The position numbers and the translations under genes were made by a program. Source: Actinacidiphila oryziradicis (GTDB lineage Bacteria > Actinomycetota > Actinomycetes > Streptomycetales > Streptomycetaceae). From it: DNA of 64,000 nt. The notes under the pieces were generated by a model. The model ran no database searches, was not told where the DNA came from, and worked only from the letters and a program-made list of their open reading frames with translations. Every line of letters begins with the position of its first letter. The stretch's first letter is position 1. The stretch spans positions 124,001 through 188,000 of the forward strand of contig NZ_SUMC01000004.1 in NCBI RefSeq assembly GCF_005047355.1, written 5' to 3'. Below, piece after piece: positions 1 to 7,365 of this stretch.

Positions 1-881
1 TTTATGTCCCACAGCAGGGTCGTGGTCCGCTGCAGCCAGCCGTTCTTGACGGCGTAGTCGCCGGTGGCCGCGCTGGGGACGCCCCAGTCCTGGTCGGTCT
101 CGACCTGGCCCATCAGCGTCTGGATGTACGCCTGCGAGGCGTTGCTCAGCACCGAACTGTCACCGAACACCGCCTTCAGCAGCTTGAGTTGGTCCGCGGC
201 CGTGGTCTGGGTGAGGCCCCACAGAACGCCGCTGCCGCCTGCGGTCTCGGTCAGTCCGAGGCGCTTGTTCGCCGCCTCCAGGCCGTCCGCGTAGCCGATC
301 GACTTCCACAGGGCCGTGGCGGCCGTGTTGTCGCTGTTCTGGATCATCACCTTGGCGTACGCGTTCTCCTGCGTCGTCAGATGCCGGTTGTCGTCCTGCG
401 CCTGCAGCAGCAGGGAGGCGAGGATGTCGACCTTGACGATGCTCGCGGTGTCGTACGAGCCGTCACCGTGCACCGCGCTCTTACCGGACTTGGTGTCCAG
501 GATCGCCACGGAGTAGCGGGCGTCAGCGCCGCCGGTCACATTGTCGAGCGCGTCGCTCAGCGCTTTGTCCCAGTCCACAGCGGGCTCCGTACTCACCTTC
601 GCGGCCACGGCGTGCGAGACGCCGCTGGAGGAGGCGGCACTGGTGGTGGAAGAGGCGGAGGGGCCGGCAGTCGTGGTGTCCGCCACGGACTGCGACTCGT
701 TCGAGCCGTGCGACCGCGTCTTCGTATAGGCGGCGGTTCCGACTCCGCCACCCACCAGCACCGTTGTGGCGAGCGCCACATATATGACGGTTCTGCGCTT
801 GCGACGGGCGCGGGCGCGAGAGCGGGGCCGTGCGGCCTGCCGTGGCCGTGAGCTGGGTCTTTCAGGTGTCTCGGACTCCAT
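1..881 (-). CDS. Membrane-anchored serine hydrolase of beta-lactamase fold (3' end cut by window)
   Basis: Penicillin-interacting-type serine hydrolase, probably anchored outside the membrane. From the ATG at 881 the protein has an Arg-rich cytoplasmic start (residues 1-31), one hydrophobic segment (about 32-52), a Ser/Thr-rich linker (about 55-85) and a class-A-beta-lactamase-like domain. The catalytic S-I-V-K (SxxK) is at residues 147-150 (bases 432-443) and S-D-N at 183-185. The downstream K-T-G motif lies beyond the window edge, so activity cannot be judged. The family includes D,D-peptidases and beta-lactamases; the long linker and membrane anchor favour a cell-wall role over a secreted beta-lactamase. 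It is divergent from the sseB-like gene. Confidence 0.75.
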   Translation of the reverse strand, partial: MESETPERPSSRPRQAARPRSRARARRKRRTVIYVALATTVLVGGGVGTAAYTKTRSHGSNESQSVADTTTAGPSASSTTSAASSSGVSHAVAAKVSTEPAVDWDKALSDALDNVTGGADARYSVAILDTKSGKSAVHGDGSYDTASIVKVDILASLLLQAQDDNRHLTTQENAYAKVMIQNSDNTAATALWKSIGYADGLEAANKRLGLTETAGGSGVLWGLTQTTAADQLKLLKAVFGDSSVLSNASQAYIQTLMGQVETDQDWGVPSAATGDYAVKNGWLQRTTTLLWDI

Positions 882-978
882 GCCCGTGGACGCTAGATAT
901 CGAACCTACGTGCCCGGTGAGAGCCGTCTTAAGGGCCCGTAAGAAAATTCACCCGCGGTGCCCGGATACCCTCGCCCC

Positions 979-1734
979 GTGGCGCTCAAGAACATTCCGG
1001 ACCCCGGTTTCTCCGACGACGACGGTTCGGCCGACCCACGGCTCACCGCCGCTCTCGCCGCCTACGCGGCCGACCCCGCGGCCGAGCCGGACGTACTGAC
1101 AGCTCTGCGGGACGTGCGTCTGCTGGTGCCCGTGGTCGCGATCCTCGGTGAGACGGAGGAGGTGGCGGAGGCAGCCGGAAGGGCGGGCGGAAGCCTGCGG
1201 CGCGAGAAGAGCAGCGACATGGCCGTGCCGACCATCCAGGCAGCGGACGGCCGCCGGGCCCTCCCCGCGTTCACCTCCACCGGCACGTTGGCCCGCTGGC
1301 GCTCCGACGCCCGCCCGGTGGCCGTGCCCCTCCGGCAGGCGCTCCAGGCGCTCGCCCACGAGAAGGCCGACACTCTTCTCATCGACATGTCAGGACCCGT
1401 GCCCTTCGCCCTGGCCGGGGCCGCCCTGCGGGCGCTCGCCGAGGGCCGCGACCGTGTCGACCCGCTGGCCGACCCCGCCGTCCTGCGGGCGGTGCGTGAC
1501 GCGGTCGCCGCCGAGCCGGGGGTGCTGCGTGCCCATCTGTCCCGCGCCGCCGGCTCCGACGGCACCCTCGGCCTGGTCATCGCCCCGGGCATCCCCGTCC
1601 GCGAGGCTGCCCAGCGCGTCGCTACGGCGCTCGCCGCCGACGACACCCTGCGCGCGGGCCTCGTCCGGGGCCTGGACCTCGCCCTTCTGCCGCCGGAGGC
1701 CGTGCTGCCGGGGGAGCCCCTCTTCAGCCGCTGA
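979..1734 (+). CDS. SseB-family protein
   Basis: About 251-aa cytoplasmic protein resembling actinobacterial SseB-family proteins: an N-terminal segment with LPAFTSTGTLARW, typical of the SseB N-terminal domain, then an Ala/Leu-rich C-terminal half. No catalytic motif or membrane segment is visible and no biochemical role is known to me. I place the start at the GTG at 979 (protein begins VALKNIPDPGF) because this is where the conserved-looking sequence begins; an in-frame GTG at 958 adds seven residues. Neither has a clear ribosome-binding site. It is divergent from the serine hydrolase and convergent with the DUF1844 gene. Confidence 0.75.
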   Translation: MALKNIPDPGFSDDDGSADPRLTAALAAYAADPAAEPDVLTALRDVRLLVPVVAILGETEEVAEAAGRAGGSLRREKSSDMAVPTIQAADGRRALPAFTSTGTLARWRSDARPVAVPLRQALQALAHEKADTLLIDMSGPVPFALAGAALRALAEGRDRVDPLADPAVLRAVRDAVAAEPGVLRAHLSRAAGSDGTLGLVIAPGIPVREAAQRVATALAADDTLRAGLVRGLDLALLPPEAVLPGEPLFSR

Positions 1735-1749
1735 AGCTGGAAAGCAGGC

Positions 1750-2139
1750 TCAGCCGATGACCGGCCCGGTGAATTTCTCGCCCGGCCCCTGGCCCGGCTC
1801 GTCCGCCACCACGGAGGCCTCCCGGAAGGCGAGCTGGAGGGACTTCAGGCCGTCACGCAGCGGAGCCGCGTGATAGGAGCCGATCTCGGGCGCGCCGGCG
1901 GTGACCAGGCCGGCGAGGGACGTGATGAGCTTGCGGGCCTCGTCGAGGTCCTTGTGGGCGGTGCCCTCCTCGGCGAGACCCAGATTGACCGCGGCGGCGC
2001 TCATGAGGTGGACGGCGACCGTCGTGATCACCTCGACCGCGGGGACATCCGCGATGTCGCGGGTCATGGTGTCGAAGTCAGGGCTGTCGTTCTTGTCGTG
2101 CTCGTCATGCTCGTCATGACGAGGGATCGCGTCGCTCAT
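1750..2139 (-). CDS. DUF1844 domain protein
   Basis: Small 129-aa protein. It has an acidic, His/Asp-rich N-terminus (about residues 8-22), then a helical domain containing RDIADVPAVEVITTVAVHL and MSAAAVNLGL, as in DUF1844 proteins found upstream of infC in Streptomyces. Function is unknown. I use the ATG at 2139; an in-frame GTG at 2148 adds three residues (M-W-D). It is divergent from the infC operon, so its promoter shares the 2140-2200 interval with that of infC. Confidence 0.75.
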   Translation of the reverse strand: MSDAIPRHDEHDEHDKNDSPDFDTMTRDIADVPAVEVITTVAVHLMSAAAVNLGLAEEGTAHKDLDEARKLITSLAGLVTAGAPEIGSYHAAPLRDGLKSLQLAFREASVVADEPGQGPGEKFTGPVIG

Positions 2140-2168
2140 GTCCCACACGATAGGCCCCGTCCGGACGA

Positions 2169-2198
2169 TTACGGTCTGCGGTCAGACGCTGGTATGCT
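2169..2198 (+). promoter_or_regulatory. Putative infC promoter
   Basis: TTACGG (2169-2174) and TATGCT (2193-2198) are 18 bp apart and resemble -35/-10 elements of the principal sigma factor. Transcription from here would give infC a leader of about 265 nt. Assigned by eye only. Confidence 0.35.
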
Positions 2199-2359
2199 TG
2201 GAGATCGACCGGCCGGACACACATGTGACCGGCCCACAAGTGGAGGCTCCGATCTCCCACCTGGCCGACCGAAAGGTCTGCAGGTTCCGGTCAGGTAGCG
2301 CTGCGGCGTTGCCCGATGCGCCCCGCGGAATAACGCGGCGGTGCTCCCGGTTGTGAGGA

Positions 2360-2391
2360 GCCCCGCCTGTGACCCGTACGGGGCGTTTTTT
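2360..2391 (+). terminator. Terminator-like hairpin with T-run in infC leader (possible attenuator)
   Basis: GCCCCG (2360-2365) pairs with CGGGGC (2379-2384), followed at once by six T's (2386-2391). This intrinsic-terminator arrangement is rare in such GC-rich DNA, and it lies about 80 nt upstream of the likely infC start. Leader attenuation of infC operons is known in other bacteria; attenuation here is my inference. Confidence 0.5.
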
Positions 2392-2470
2392 GCGCCTTCG
2401 CTACGGGGTCGATGACAGACGTTACGTGGCTGTCGGCCAGTCAGCCGCGTGGTGCAACCGAGGAGGCCCC

Positions 2471-3130
2471 ATCAGCGCCGAGCCCCGCATCAACGACCGG
2501 ATTCGCGTCCCCGAGGTGCGACTCGTCGGTCCCAGCGGCGAGCAGGTCGGCATTGTGCCGCTTGCCAAAGCCCTGGAGCTTGCGCAGGAGTACGACCTGG
2601 ACTTGGTCGAGGTCGCGGCGAACGCACGTCCGCCCGTGTGCAAGCTCATGGACTACGGAAAGTTCAAATACGAGTCGGCCATGAAGGCCCGTGAGGCGCG
2701 CAAGAACCAGGCGCACACGGTCATCAAGGAGATGAAGCTCCGGCCGAAGATCGACCCGCACGACTACGACACCAAAAAGGGTCACGTCGTCCGGTTCCTC
2801 AAGCAGGGCGACAAGGTCAAGATCACGATCATGTTCCGCGGCCGTGAGCAGTCGCGGCCGGAGCTCGGTCACCGGCTGCTCCAGCGGCTGGCTGGCGACG
2901 TCCAGGAGCTGGGCTTCGTGGAGTCCGCGCCGAAGCAGGACGGCCGAAACATGATCATGGTCCTCGGTCCGCACAAGAAGAAGACCGAGGCGATGGCCGA
3001 AGCCCGCGAGGCGCAGGCCGCTCGCAAGGCCGGTCGCCTGCCGCAGGATCCGTCCGACGTGGAAGTGGAGCAGTACGAGCAGCACGAACGTGAGCAGCTC
3101 GAGCACGACGCTCCCGCCGAGGACAGCTGA
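2471..3130 (+). CDS. infC: Translation initiation factor IF-3
   Basis: IF-3 binds the 30S subunit and controls fidelity of start-codon selection. The 219-aa product has the usual N-domain ([32 protein letters not shown]), a basic linker (residues about 75-90) and the C-domain ([17 protein letters not shown], then [15 protein letters not shown]), plus an acidic actinobacterial tail. AGGAGG at 2461-2466 sits four bases before an in-frame ATC at 2471, exactly where IF-3 homology begins, so I take ATC as the start. In-frame upstream starts exist (GTG 2426, GTG 2369), but the last lies inside the leader hairpin and none has as good a ribosome-binding site. First gene of infC-rpmI-rplT. Confidence 0.93.
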   Translation: MSAEPRINDRIRVPEVRLVGPSGEQVGIVPLAKALELAQEYDLDLVEVAANARPPVCKLMDYGKFKYESAMKAREARKNQAHTVIKEMKLRPKIDPHDYDTKKGHVVRFLKQGDKVKITIMFRGREQSRPELGHRLLQRLAGDVQELGFVESAPKQDGRNMIMVLGPHKKKTEAMAEAREAQAARKAGRLPQDPSDVEVEQYEQHEREQLEHDAPAEDS

Positions 3131-3144
3131 CGGCGACGTCAGGT

Positions 3145-3210
3145 CCCGGAGCGCCGCTCCGGGTCATGCAATGAAGTACTGACGCTCTCCGTCCGCTTCC
3201 GAGCGGACGG
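3145..3210 (+). promoter_or_regulatory. Two hairpins in the infC-rpmI spacer
   Basis: CCCGGAGCG (3145-3153) pairs with CGCTCCGGG (3155-3163); CCGTCCGC (3189-3196) pairs with GCGGACGG (3203-3210). Neither is followed by a T-run. They could be processing or ribosomal-protein feedback structures; no function is shown by the sequence. Confidence 0.35.
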
Positions 3211-3240
3211 GAGGGCCAGCGACGAGGAGACTACGGCGCC

Positions 3241-3435
3241 ATGCCGAAGAACAAGACGCACAGCGGTGCGAGCAAGCGGTTCAAGATCACCGGCTCCGGC
3301 AAGGTGATGCGCGAGCGCGCCGGCAAGCGTCACCTGCTTGAGCACAAGCCGTCGAGCAAGACCCGTGCCCTGACCGGCATCGTCGAGCTGGCCCCGGGCG
3401 ACGCCAAGAAGATCAAGAAGCTTCTCGGCAAGTGA
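3241..3435 (+). CDS. rpmI: 50S ribosomal protein bL35
   Basis: 64-aa basic protein of the large subunit. [20 protein letters not shown] at the start and [13 protein letters not shown] in the middle are diagnostic of bL35, and the length is standard. The ATG at 3241 follows GAGGAGA with suitable spacing. Second gene of the infC-rpmI-rplT operon, 110 bp after infC. Confidence 0.98.
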   Translation: MPKNKTHSGASKRFKITGSGKVMRERAGKRHLLEHKPSSKTRALTGIVELAPGDAKKIKKLLGK

Positions 3436-3439
3436 CGGC

Positions 3440-3464
3440 CGCGCCTCCTGGACCAGGAGGCGCG
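3440..3464 (+). promoter_or_regulatory. Strong hairpin in the rpmI-rplT spacer
   Basis: A near-perfect palindrome with arms 3440-3451 and 3453-3464 (CGCGCCTCCTGG and its complement around one base). There is no T-run. It lies five bases after the rpmI stop and about 70 bases before rplT, so it may tune rplT expression or mark a processing site. Confidence 0.4.
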
Positions 3465-3535
3465 AGTTACGACCGGGACCCATTCGCTTTCGGTCCGCGT
3501 GATTACCACCGCGGTCCCCTAGAAGGAGTTATCAA

Positions 3536-3928
3536 GTGGCACGCGTCAAGCGGGCAGTCAACGCCCAGAAGAAGCGCCGGGCGATCCTCGAGCAGGCCAG
3601 CGGCTACCGTGGGCAGCGCTCCCGCCTGTACCGCAAGGCGAAGGAGCAGGTCACCCACTCCCTCGTCTACAACTACAACGACCGCAAGAAGCGCAAGGGC
3701 GATTTCCGCCAGCTGTGGATCCAGCGCATCAACGCCGCTGCCCGCGCCAACGGCATCACCTACAACCGCTTCATCCAGGGCCTGAAGGCCGCCCAGGTCG
3801 AGGTCGACCGCAAGATCCTCGCCGAGCTCGCGGTCAACGACGCCGCTGCGTTCGCCGCCCTGGTCGAGGTTGCCCAGAAGGCCCTTCCGGCTGACGTCAA
3901 CGCGCCGAAGGCAGCCTCCGCGGCCTGA
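3536..3928 (+). CDS. rplT: 50S ribosomal protein bL20
   Basis: 130-aa large-subunit assembly protein. The N-terminal basic extension ([35 protein letters not shown]) and the conserved [20 protein letters not shown] segment identify bL20. The start is the GTG at 3536 behind AAGGAG. In other bacteria L20 represses its own operon by binding the leader or intergenic RNA; here several hairpins lie between the operon genes, but no L20 site can be proven by eye. Last gene of the operon, followed by two strong hairpins. Confidence 0.98.
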   Translation: MARVKRAVNAQKKRRAILEQASGYRGQRSRLYRKAKEQVTHSLVYNYNDRKKRKGDFRQLWIQRINAAARANGITYNRFIQGLKAAQVEVDRKILAELAVNDAAAFAALVEVAQKALPADVNAPKAASAA

Positions 3929-3955
3929 CCCGCGCTGAGCCGCACGACCGGCACC

Positions 3956-3984
3956 GGACCCGCAGGCGGATCGCCTGCGGGTCC
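3956..3984 (+). terminator. Terminator hairpin after rplT
   Basis: 13-bp perfect stem (3956-3968 with 3972-3984) around a GAT loop, 28 bases after the rplT stop. There is no T-run, as is usual for Streptomyces terminators. Confidence 0.65.
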
Positions 3985-3998
3985 GCGCGCGTCCCGGT

Positions 3999-4030
3999 CC
4001 CGGCACGGTCCGGCGCCGGACCGTGCCGGG
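3999..4030 (+). terminator. 32-bp perfect palindrome (second terminator hairpin)
   Basis: Bases 3999-4014 are exactly complementary to 4015-4030 with no spacer. It lies 15 bp beyond the first hairpin and just upstream of the methyltransferase gene. Confidence 0.55.
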
Positions 4031-4066
4031 CGTTCATCCCACCCGGAAGTGAGTGCACCACACCCC

Positions 4067-4921
4067 ATGGCGAGCCCCGAGCTGACCTCCCTGCGATCGC
4101 CGCGCGTCACCGCGGCCCGCCGCCTGGCGAAGCGCGGCTTCCGGGGGAAGGAGCGGCGCTTCATCGCCGAAGGCCCTCAGGCGGTGCGCGAGGCCGTCGC
4201 ACACCGTGGCGGCGAGGAGCGCACGCTCATCGAGCTCTATGCGACGCCGGAGGCGAGTGAGCGGCACGCCGACATCATCGCCGCCGCCCGCGCCGCGGGA
4301 GCGCCCGTTCTCACCGCGACCGACGAGGTCGTCGCCGAGATGTGCGACACCGTCACGCCGCAGGGCATCGTCGGCCTCTGCCGCTTCCTGGACGTACCGT
4401 TCGAGGACATCCTGCGCGCGCGCCCGAAGCTGGTCGCCGTACTCGCGCATGTCCGCGACCCCGGCAACGCCGGCACCGTGCTGCGCTGCGCCGATGCCGC
4501 CGGAGCGGACGCGGTGGTACTCACCGACGCCTCCGTCGACCTGTACAACGCGAAATCCGTGCGGGCCTCGGCGGGCAGCCTCTTCCACCTGCCGGTCGCC
4601 GTCGGGGTGACGGTCGAGCAGGCCGTCGCGGGCCTGCGGGAAGCCGGCGTACGCCTGCTCGCGGCCGATGGGGCGGGGGAGCGGGACCTGGACGCGGAGC
4701 TGGACGAGGGCACGATGGGCGGCCCCACCGCGTGGATCTTCGGCAATGAGGCCTGGGGCCTTCCGGCGCAGACCCGCGCTCTGGCCGACGAGGTGGTGCG
4801 GGTGCCGATCCACGGCAGGGCGGAGAGCCTCAACCTCGCCACGGCCGCCGCAGTGTGCCTCTACGCGTCCGCACGGGCGCAGCGCGCATCCGGAGGGTGC
4901 CGTTCCGTCACATTCAGCTAG
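4067..4921 (+). CDS. TrmH/SpoU-family RNA 2'-O-methyltransferase
   Basis: 284-aa SAM-dependent RNA ribose methyltransferase with a deep-knot SPOUT fold. The N-terminal third is an RNA-binding domain of TrmH type (RLAKRGFRGKERRFIAEGPQ). The C-terminal catalytic part shows the three SpoU motifs: VRDPGNAGTVLRCADAAG, then IFGNEAWGL, then VPIHGRAESLNLATAAA. The substrate is probably rRNA, but the site cannot be inferred. The start is set at the ATG at 4067; GTG 4049 would add six residues. It sits between the ribosomal-protein operon and the kinase/pheST genes, fitting a translation role. Confidence 0.88.
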   Translation: MASPELTSLRSPRVTAARRLAKRGFRGKERRFIAEGPQAVREAVAHRGGEERTLIELYATPEASERHADIIAAARAAGAPVLTATDEVVAEMCDTVTPQGIVGLCRFLDVPFEDILRARPKLVAVLAHVRDPGNAGTVLRCADAAGADAVVLTDASVDLYNAKSVRASAGSLFHLPVAVGVTVEQAVAGLREAGVRLLAADGAGERDLDAELDEGTMGGPTAWIFGNEAWGLPAQTRALADEVVRVPIHGRAESLNLATAAAVCLYASARAQRASGGCRSVTFS

Positions 4922-4961
4922 TAGGGTGGCGCTCCGGGGGCCCTGAGAGGGGGATACGGGG

Positions 4962-6098
4962 ATGGACGGCAGCATGGCCGGCAGCGCGGCTCCGGCTGCC
5001 TCGGGGGGCCGGGATCCGGTCCCACAGGGAGCCGACGGTTTCGACGGGCTCGGGCTGAGGCCCGACGACCTGCCGGACGGGCTGGTGGTCGCCGACGAAA
5101 GCGGCAGGGTGATCTGCTTCAATGCCGCCGCTGCCCGGATCACCGCGCTGCACCCCGCCGAGGCCCTTGGTCTGCCGATCGACCGGGTGCTGCCGCTGGA
5201 GGACATCGAAGGCCACCGCTGGTGGCCGCTCACCGACCCGTACCACGGCCTGGCCATCCGCACCGGCCAGCCCGAGCGGAATCTGCTGCTGCCCGGCGGC
5301 CGTGAGGTGCTGGTCTCCGCGCGATACGTACGCGACCACCCCACCGGACCGGTGCGGCGGCTCATCGTCGCGCTGCGCGGCACCGAGGCGCGGCGCCGCA
5401 CCGAGCGCAGCCACGCCGAGCTGATCGCCACCGTCGCGCACGAGTTGCGCTCCCCGCTCACCTCGGTCAAGGGCTTCACGGCCACGCTGCTCGCCAAATG
5501 GGAGCGGTTCACCGAGGACCAGAAGAAGCTGATGCTGGAAACCGTCGACGCCGACGCCAACCGCGTCACCCGGCTGATCGCCGAGCTGCTCGACATCTCC
5601 CGGATCGACTCCGGCCGGCTGGAGGTGCGCCGCCAGCCCGTCGACATCGCCGCGGCGGTGAAGAAGCACGTCGACGCGCATGTCGCGGCCGGGCAGCCCG
5701 CCGACCGCTTCGCGCTGCGGGTCGCCGACGCGCTGCCCGCGCTCTGGGCGGATCCCGACAAGATCGACCAGGTTCTCGGCAATCTGCTGGAAAACGCGGT
5801 GCGGCACGGTGGGGGTACTGTCACCATTGAGGTCTCATCCGCACCGTCCAAGGACGGCACCGAAGGAACGGCAGTCACCGTGAGCGACGAAGGCCCCGGT
5901 ATCCCCGAGGAGTCGGTGGGCCGCGTCTTCACCCGCTTTTGGCGGGGCAGCAAGCGCGGTGGCACCGGCCTGGGCCTCTACATCGTCAAGGGCATCGTCG
6001 AGGCCCACGGCGGGTCCATCGCGGTCGGCCGTGCGCCCGGCAGCGGCGCTCAGTTCCGATTTATCCTGCCCGTCGGGGCGCCGGCCTACCTGGCCTGA
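4962..6098 (+). CDS. Soluble PAS-domain sensor histidine kinase (orphan)
   Basis: 378-aa cytosolic histidine kinase with no membrane segment. A PAS domain occupies about residues 30-145 (LPDGLVVADESGRVICFN). HisKA has the phospho-acceptor in TVAHELRSPLTSVKGF (His160), and the ATPase domain ends at about 375, with N box NLLENAVRHG and G boxes DEGPGIP and GTGLGLYIVKGI. ATG 4962 follows a GAGAGGGGG site. No response regulator gene is adjacent. The ligand of the PAS domain is unknown; placement directly before pheST suggests a link to translation or amino-acid status, but this is inference. Confidence 0.88.
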   Translation: MDGSMAGSAAPAASGGRDPVPQGADGFDGLGLRPDDLPDGLVVADESGRVICFNAAAARITALHPAEALGLPIDRVLPLEDIEGHRWWPLTDPYHGLAIRTGQPERNLLLPGGREVLVSARYVRDHPTGPVRRLIVALRGTEARRRTERSHAELIATVAHELRSPLTSVKGFTATLLAKWERFTEDQKKLMLETVDADANRVTRLIAELLDISRIDSGRLEVRRQPVDIAAAVKKHVDAHVAAGQPADRFALRVADALPALWADPDKIDQVLGNLLENAVRHGGGTVTIEVSSAPSKDGTEGTAVTVSDEGPGIPEESVGRVFTRFWRGSKRGGTGLGLYIVKGIVEAHGGSIAVGRAPGSGAQFRFILPVGAPAYLA

Positions 6099-6243
6099 GC
6101 AGTTGCGCTGAGCAACCCCCGACGGGCGTGGCAGCACCCATCAGACCAGTGCCCGCGAGCCCAGTAGACTCGGCCTTTGGCATGTTTGGCATGTGCGGAG
6201 TCGGGCAGGCCGCGCAACGCGCACCAGAATCGGAACGGAAGAG

Positions 6244-7365
6244 ATGTCGGCACCCAACAAGTCGTACGACCCTGTCGAGGTCGAGGCACTGAAACCGGAA
6301 GAGATCGAGCGCAGGCGCGACGAGGCGCTCACCGCGATCGCCGAAGCCGCCGATCTGGACGCGCTGCGCGAGGTCAAGATCGCACACATCGGCGACCGCT
6401 CGCCGATCGCTCTGGCCAACCGCGAGATCGGCGCGCTGCCGCCGCACGCCAAGGCCGACGCCGGCAAGCGCGTCGGCCAGGCCCGCGCCGCGGTCAACAA
6501 GGCGCTTGCGGCCCGCCAGGAGGTGCTGGAGGCCGAGCGCGACGAGCGCGTGCTGGTCGAGGAGGCGGTGGACGTCACCCTCCCCTACGACCGCCGCCCG
6601 GCCGGTGCCCGGCACCCGATGACCACCTTCGCCGACCGGATCGCCGATGTCTTCGTGGCCATGGGCTACGCGGTCGCCGAGGGCCCCGAGGCCGAGGCCG
6701 AGTGGTTCAACTTCGACGCGCTGAACTTCCCGCCGGACCACCCCGCCCGGGAGATGCAGGACACCTTCTTCGTGCAGGGCGCCAAGGGCGAGCCTGAGTC
6801 GGGCGTCGTGCTCCGTACGCACACCTCGCCCGTGCAGATCCGCTCGATGATCGACCGCGAGCCCCCGGTCTACGTGATCTGTCCCGGCCGGGTCTACCGC
6901 ACCGACGAGCTGGACGCCACCCACACCCCGGTCTTCAACCAGGTCGAGCTGCTCGCCATCGACGAGGGCCTGACCATGGCCGACCTCAGGGGCACCCTCG
7001 ACCACATGGTCCAGGCGCTCTTCGGTGACGACATGAAGACCCGGCTGCGGCCGAACTTCTTCCCGTTCACCGAGCCGTCCGCCGAGATGGACATGGTCTG
7101 CTACGTCTGCCGCGGCGAGTCGGTCGGCAACCCCGACCGCCCCTGCCGGACCTGCGGCAGCGAGGGCTGGATCGAGCTCGGCGGCTGCGGCATGGTCAAC
7201 CCCAGAGTGCTGACCGCCTGCGGTGTCGACCCCCAGAAGTACAGCGGTTTCGCCTTCGGCTTCGGCATCGAGCGGATGCTCATGTTCCGCCACAACGTCG
7301 AGGACATGCGGGACATCGTCGAGGGTGACATTCGCTTCACCCTTCCGTTCGGGATGGAGATCTGA
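6244..7365 (+). CDS. pheS: Phenylalanyl-tRNA synthetase alpha subunit
   Basis: 373-aa catalytic subunit of the alpha2beta2 PheRS, charging tRNA-Phe. An N-terminal coiled-coil arm (residues about 15-100) precedes the class II core: motif 2 in [19 protein letters not shown] and motif 3 in [13 protein letters not shown]. Between them lies an insertion with two CxxC pairs, Cys286/289 and Cys301/304 (codons at 7099, 7108, 7144, 7153), which look able to bind zinc. The start at ATG 6244 is preceded by GGAACGGAAGAG; GTG-type codons further upstream have no homology. It overlaps pheT by one base (TGATG), so the two are translationally coupled. Confidence 0.97.
   Translation: MSAPNKSYDPVEVEALKPEEIERRRDEALTAIAEAADLDALREVKIAHIGDRSPIALANREIGALPPHAKADAGKRVGQARAAVNKALAARQEVLEAERDERVLVEEAVDVTLPYDRRPAGARHPMTTFADRIADVFVAMGYAVAEGPEAEAEWFNFDALNFPPDHPAREMQDTFFVQGAKGEPESGVVLRTHTSPVQIRSMIDREPPVYVICPGRVYRTDELDATHTPVFNQVELLAIDEGLTMADLRGTLDHMVQALFGDDMKTRLRPNFFPFTEPSAEMDMVCYVCRGESVGNPDRPCRTCGSEGWIELGGCGMVNPRVLTACGVDPQKYSGFAFGFGIERMLMFRHNVEDMRDIVEGDIRFTLPFGMEI

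Noticed and set aside
64..851. Plus-strand open frames opposite the serine hydrolase
   Set aside because: The minus-strand frame holds SxxK and SDN motifs and a membrane anchor; the plus frames show no motif.
2369..2470. infC translation from GTG 2369
   Set aside because: This start lies in the loop of the leader hairpin, and the first 34 codons resemble no IF-3 sequence.
6175..6193. Tandem TTTGGCATG repeat upstream of pheS as a phenylalanine leader peptide
   Set aside because: Only two Phe codons, no ribosome-binding site and no terminator/anti-terminator pair; T-box elements are also not seen.
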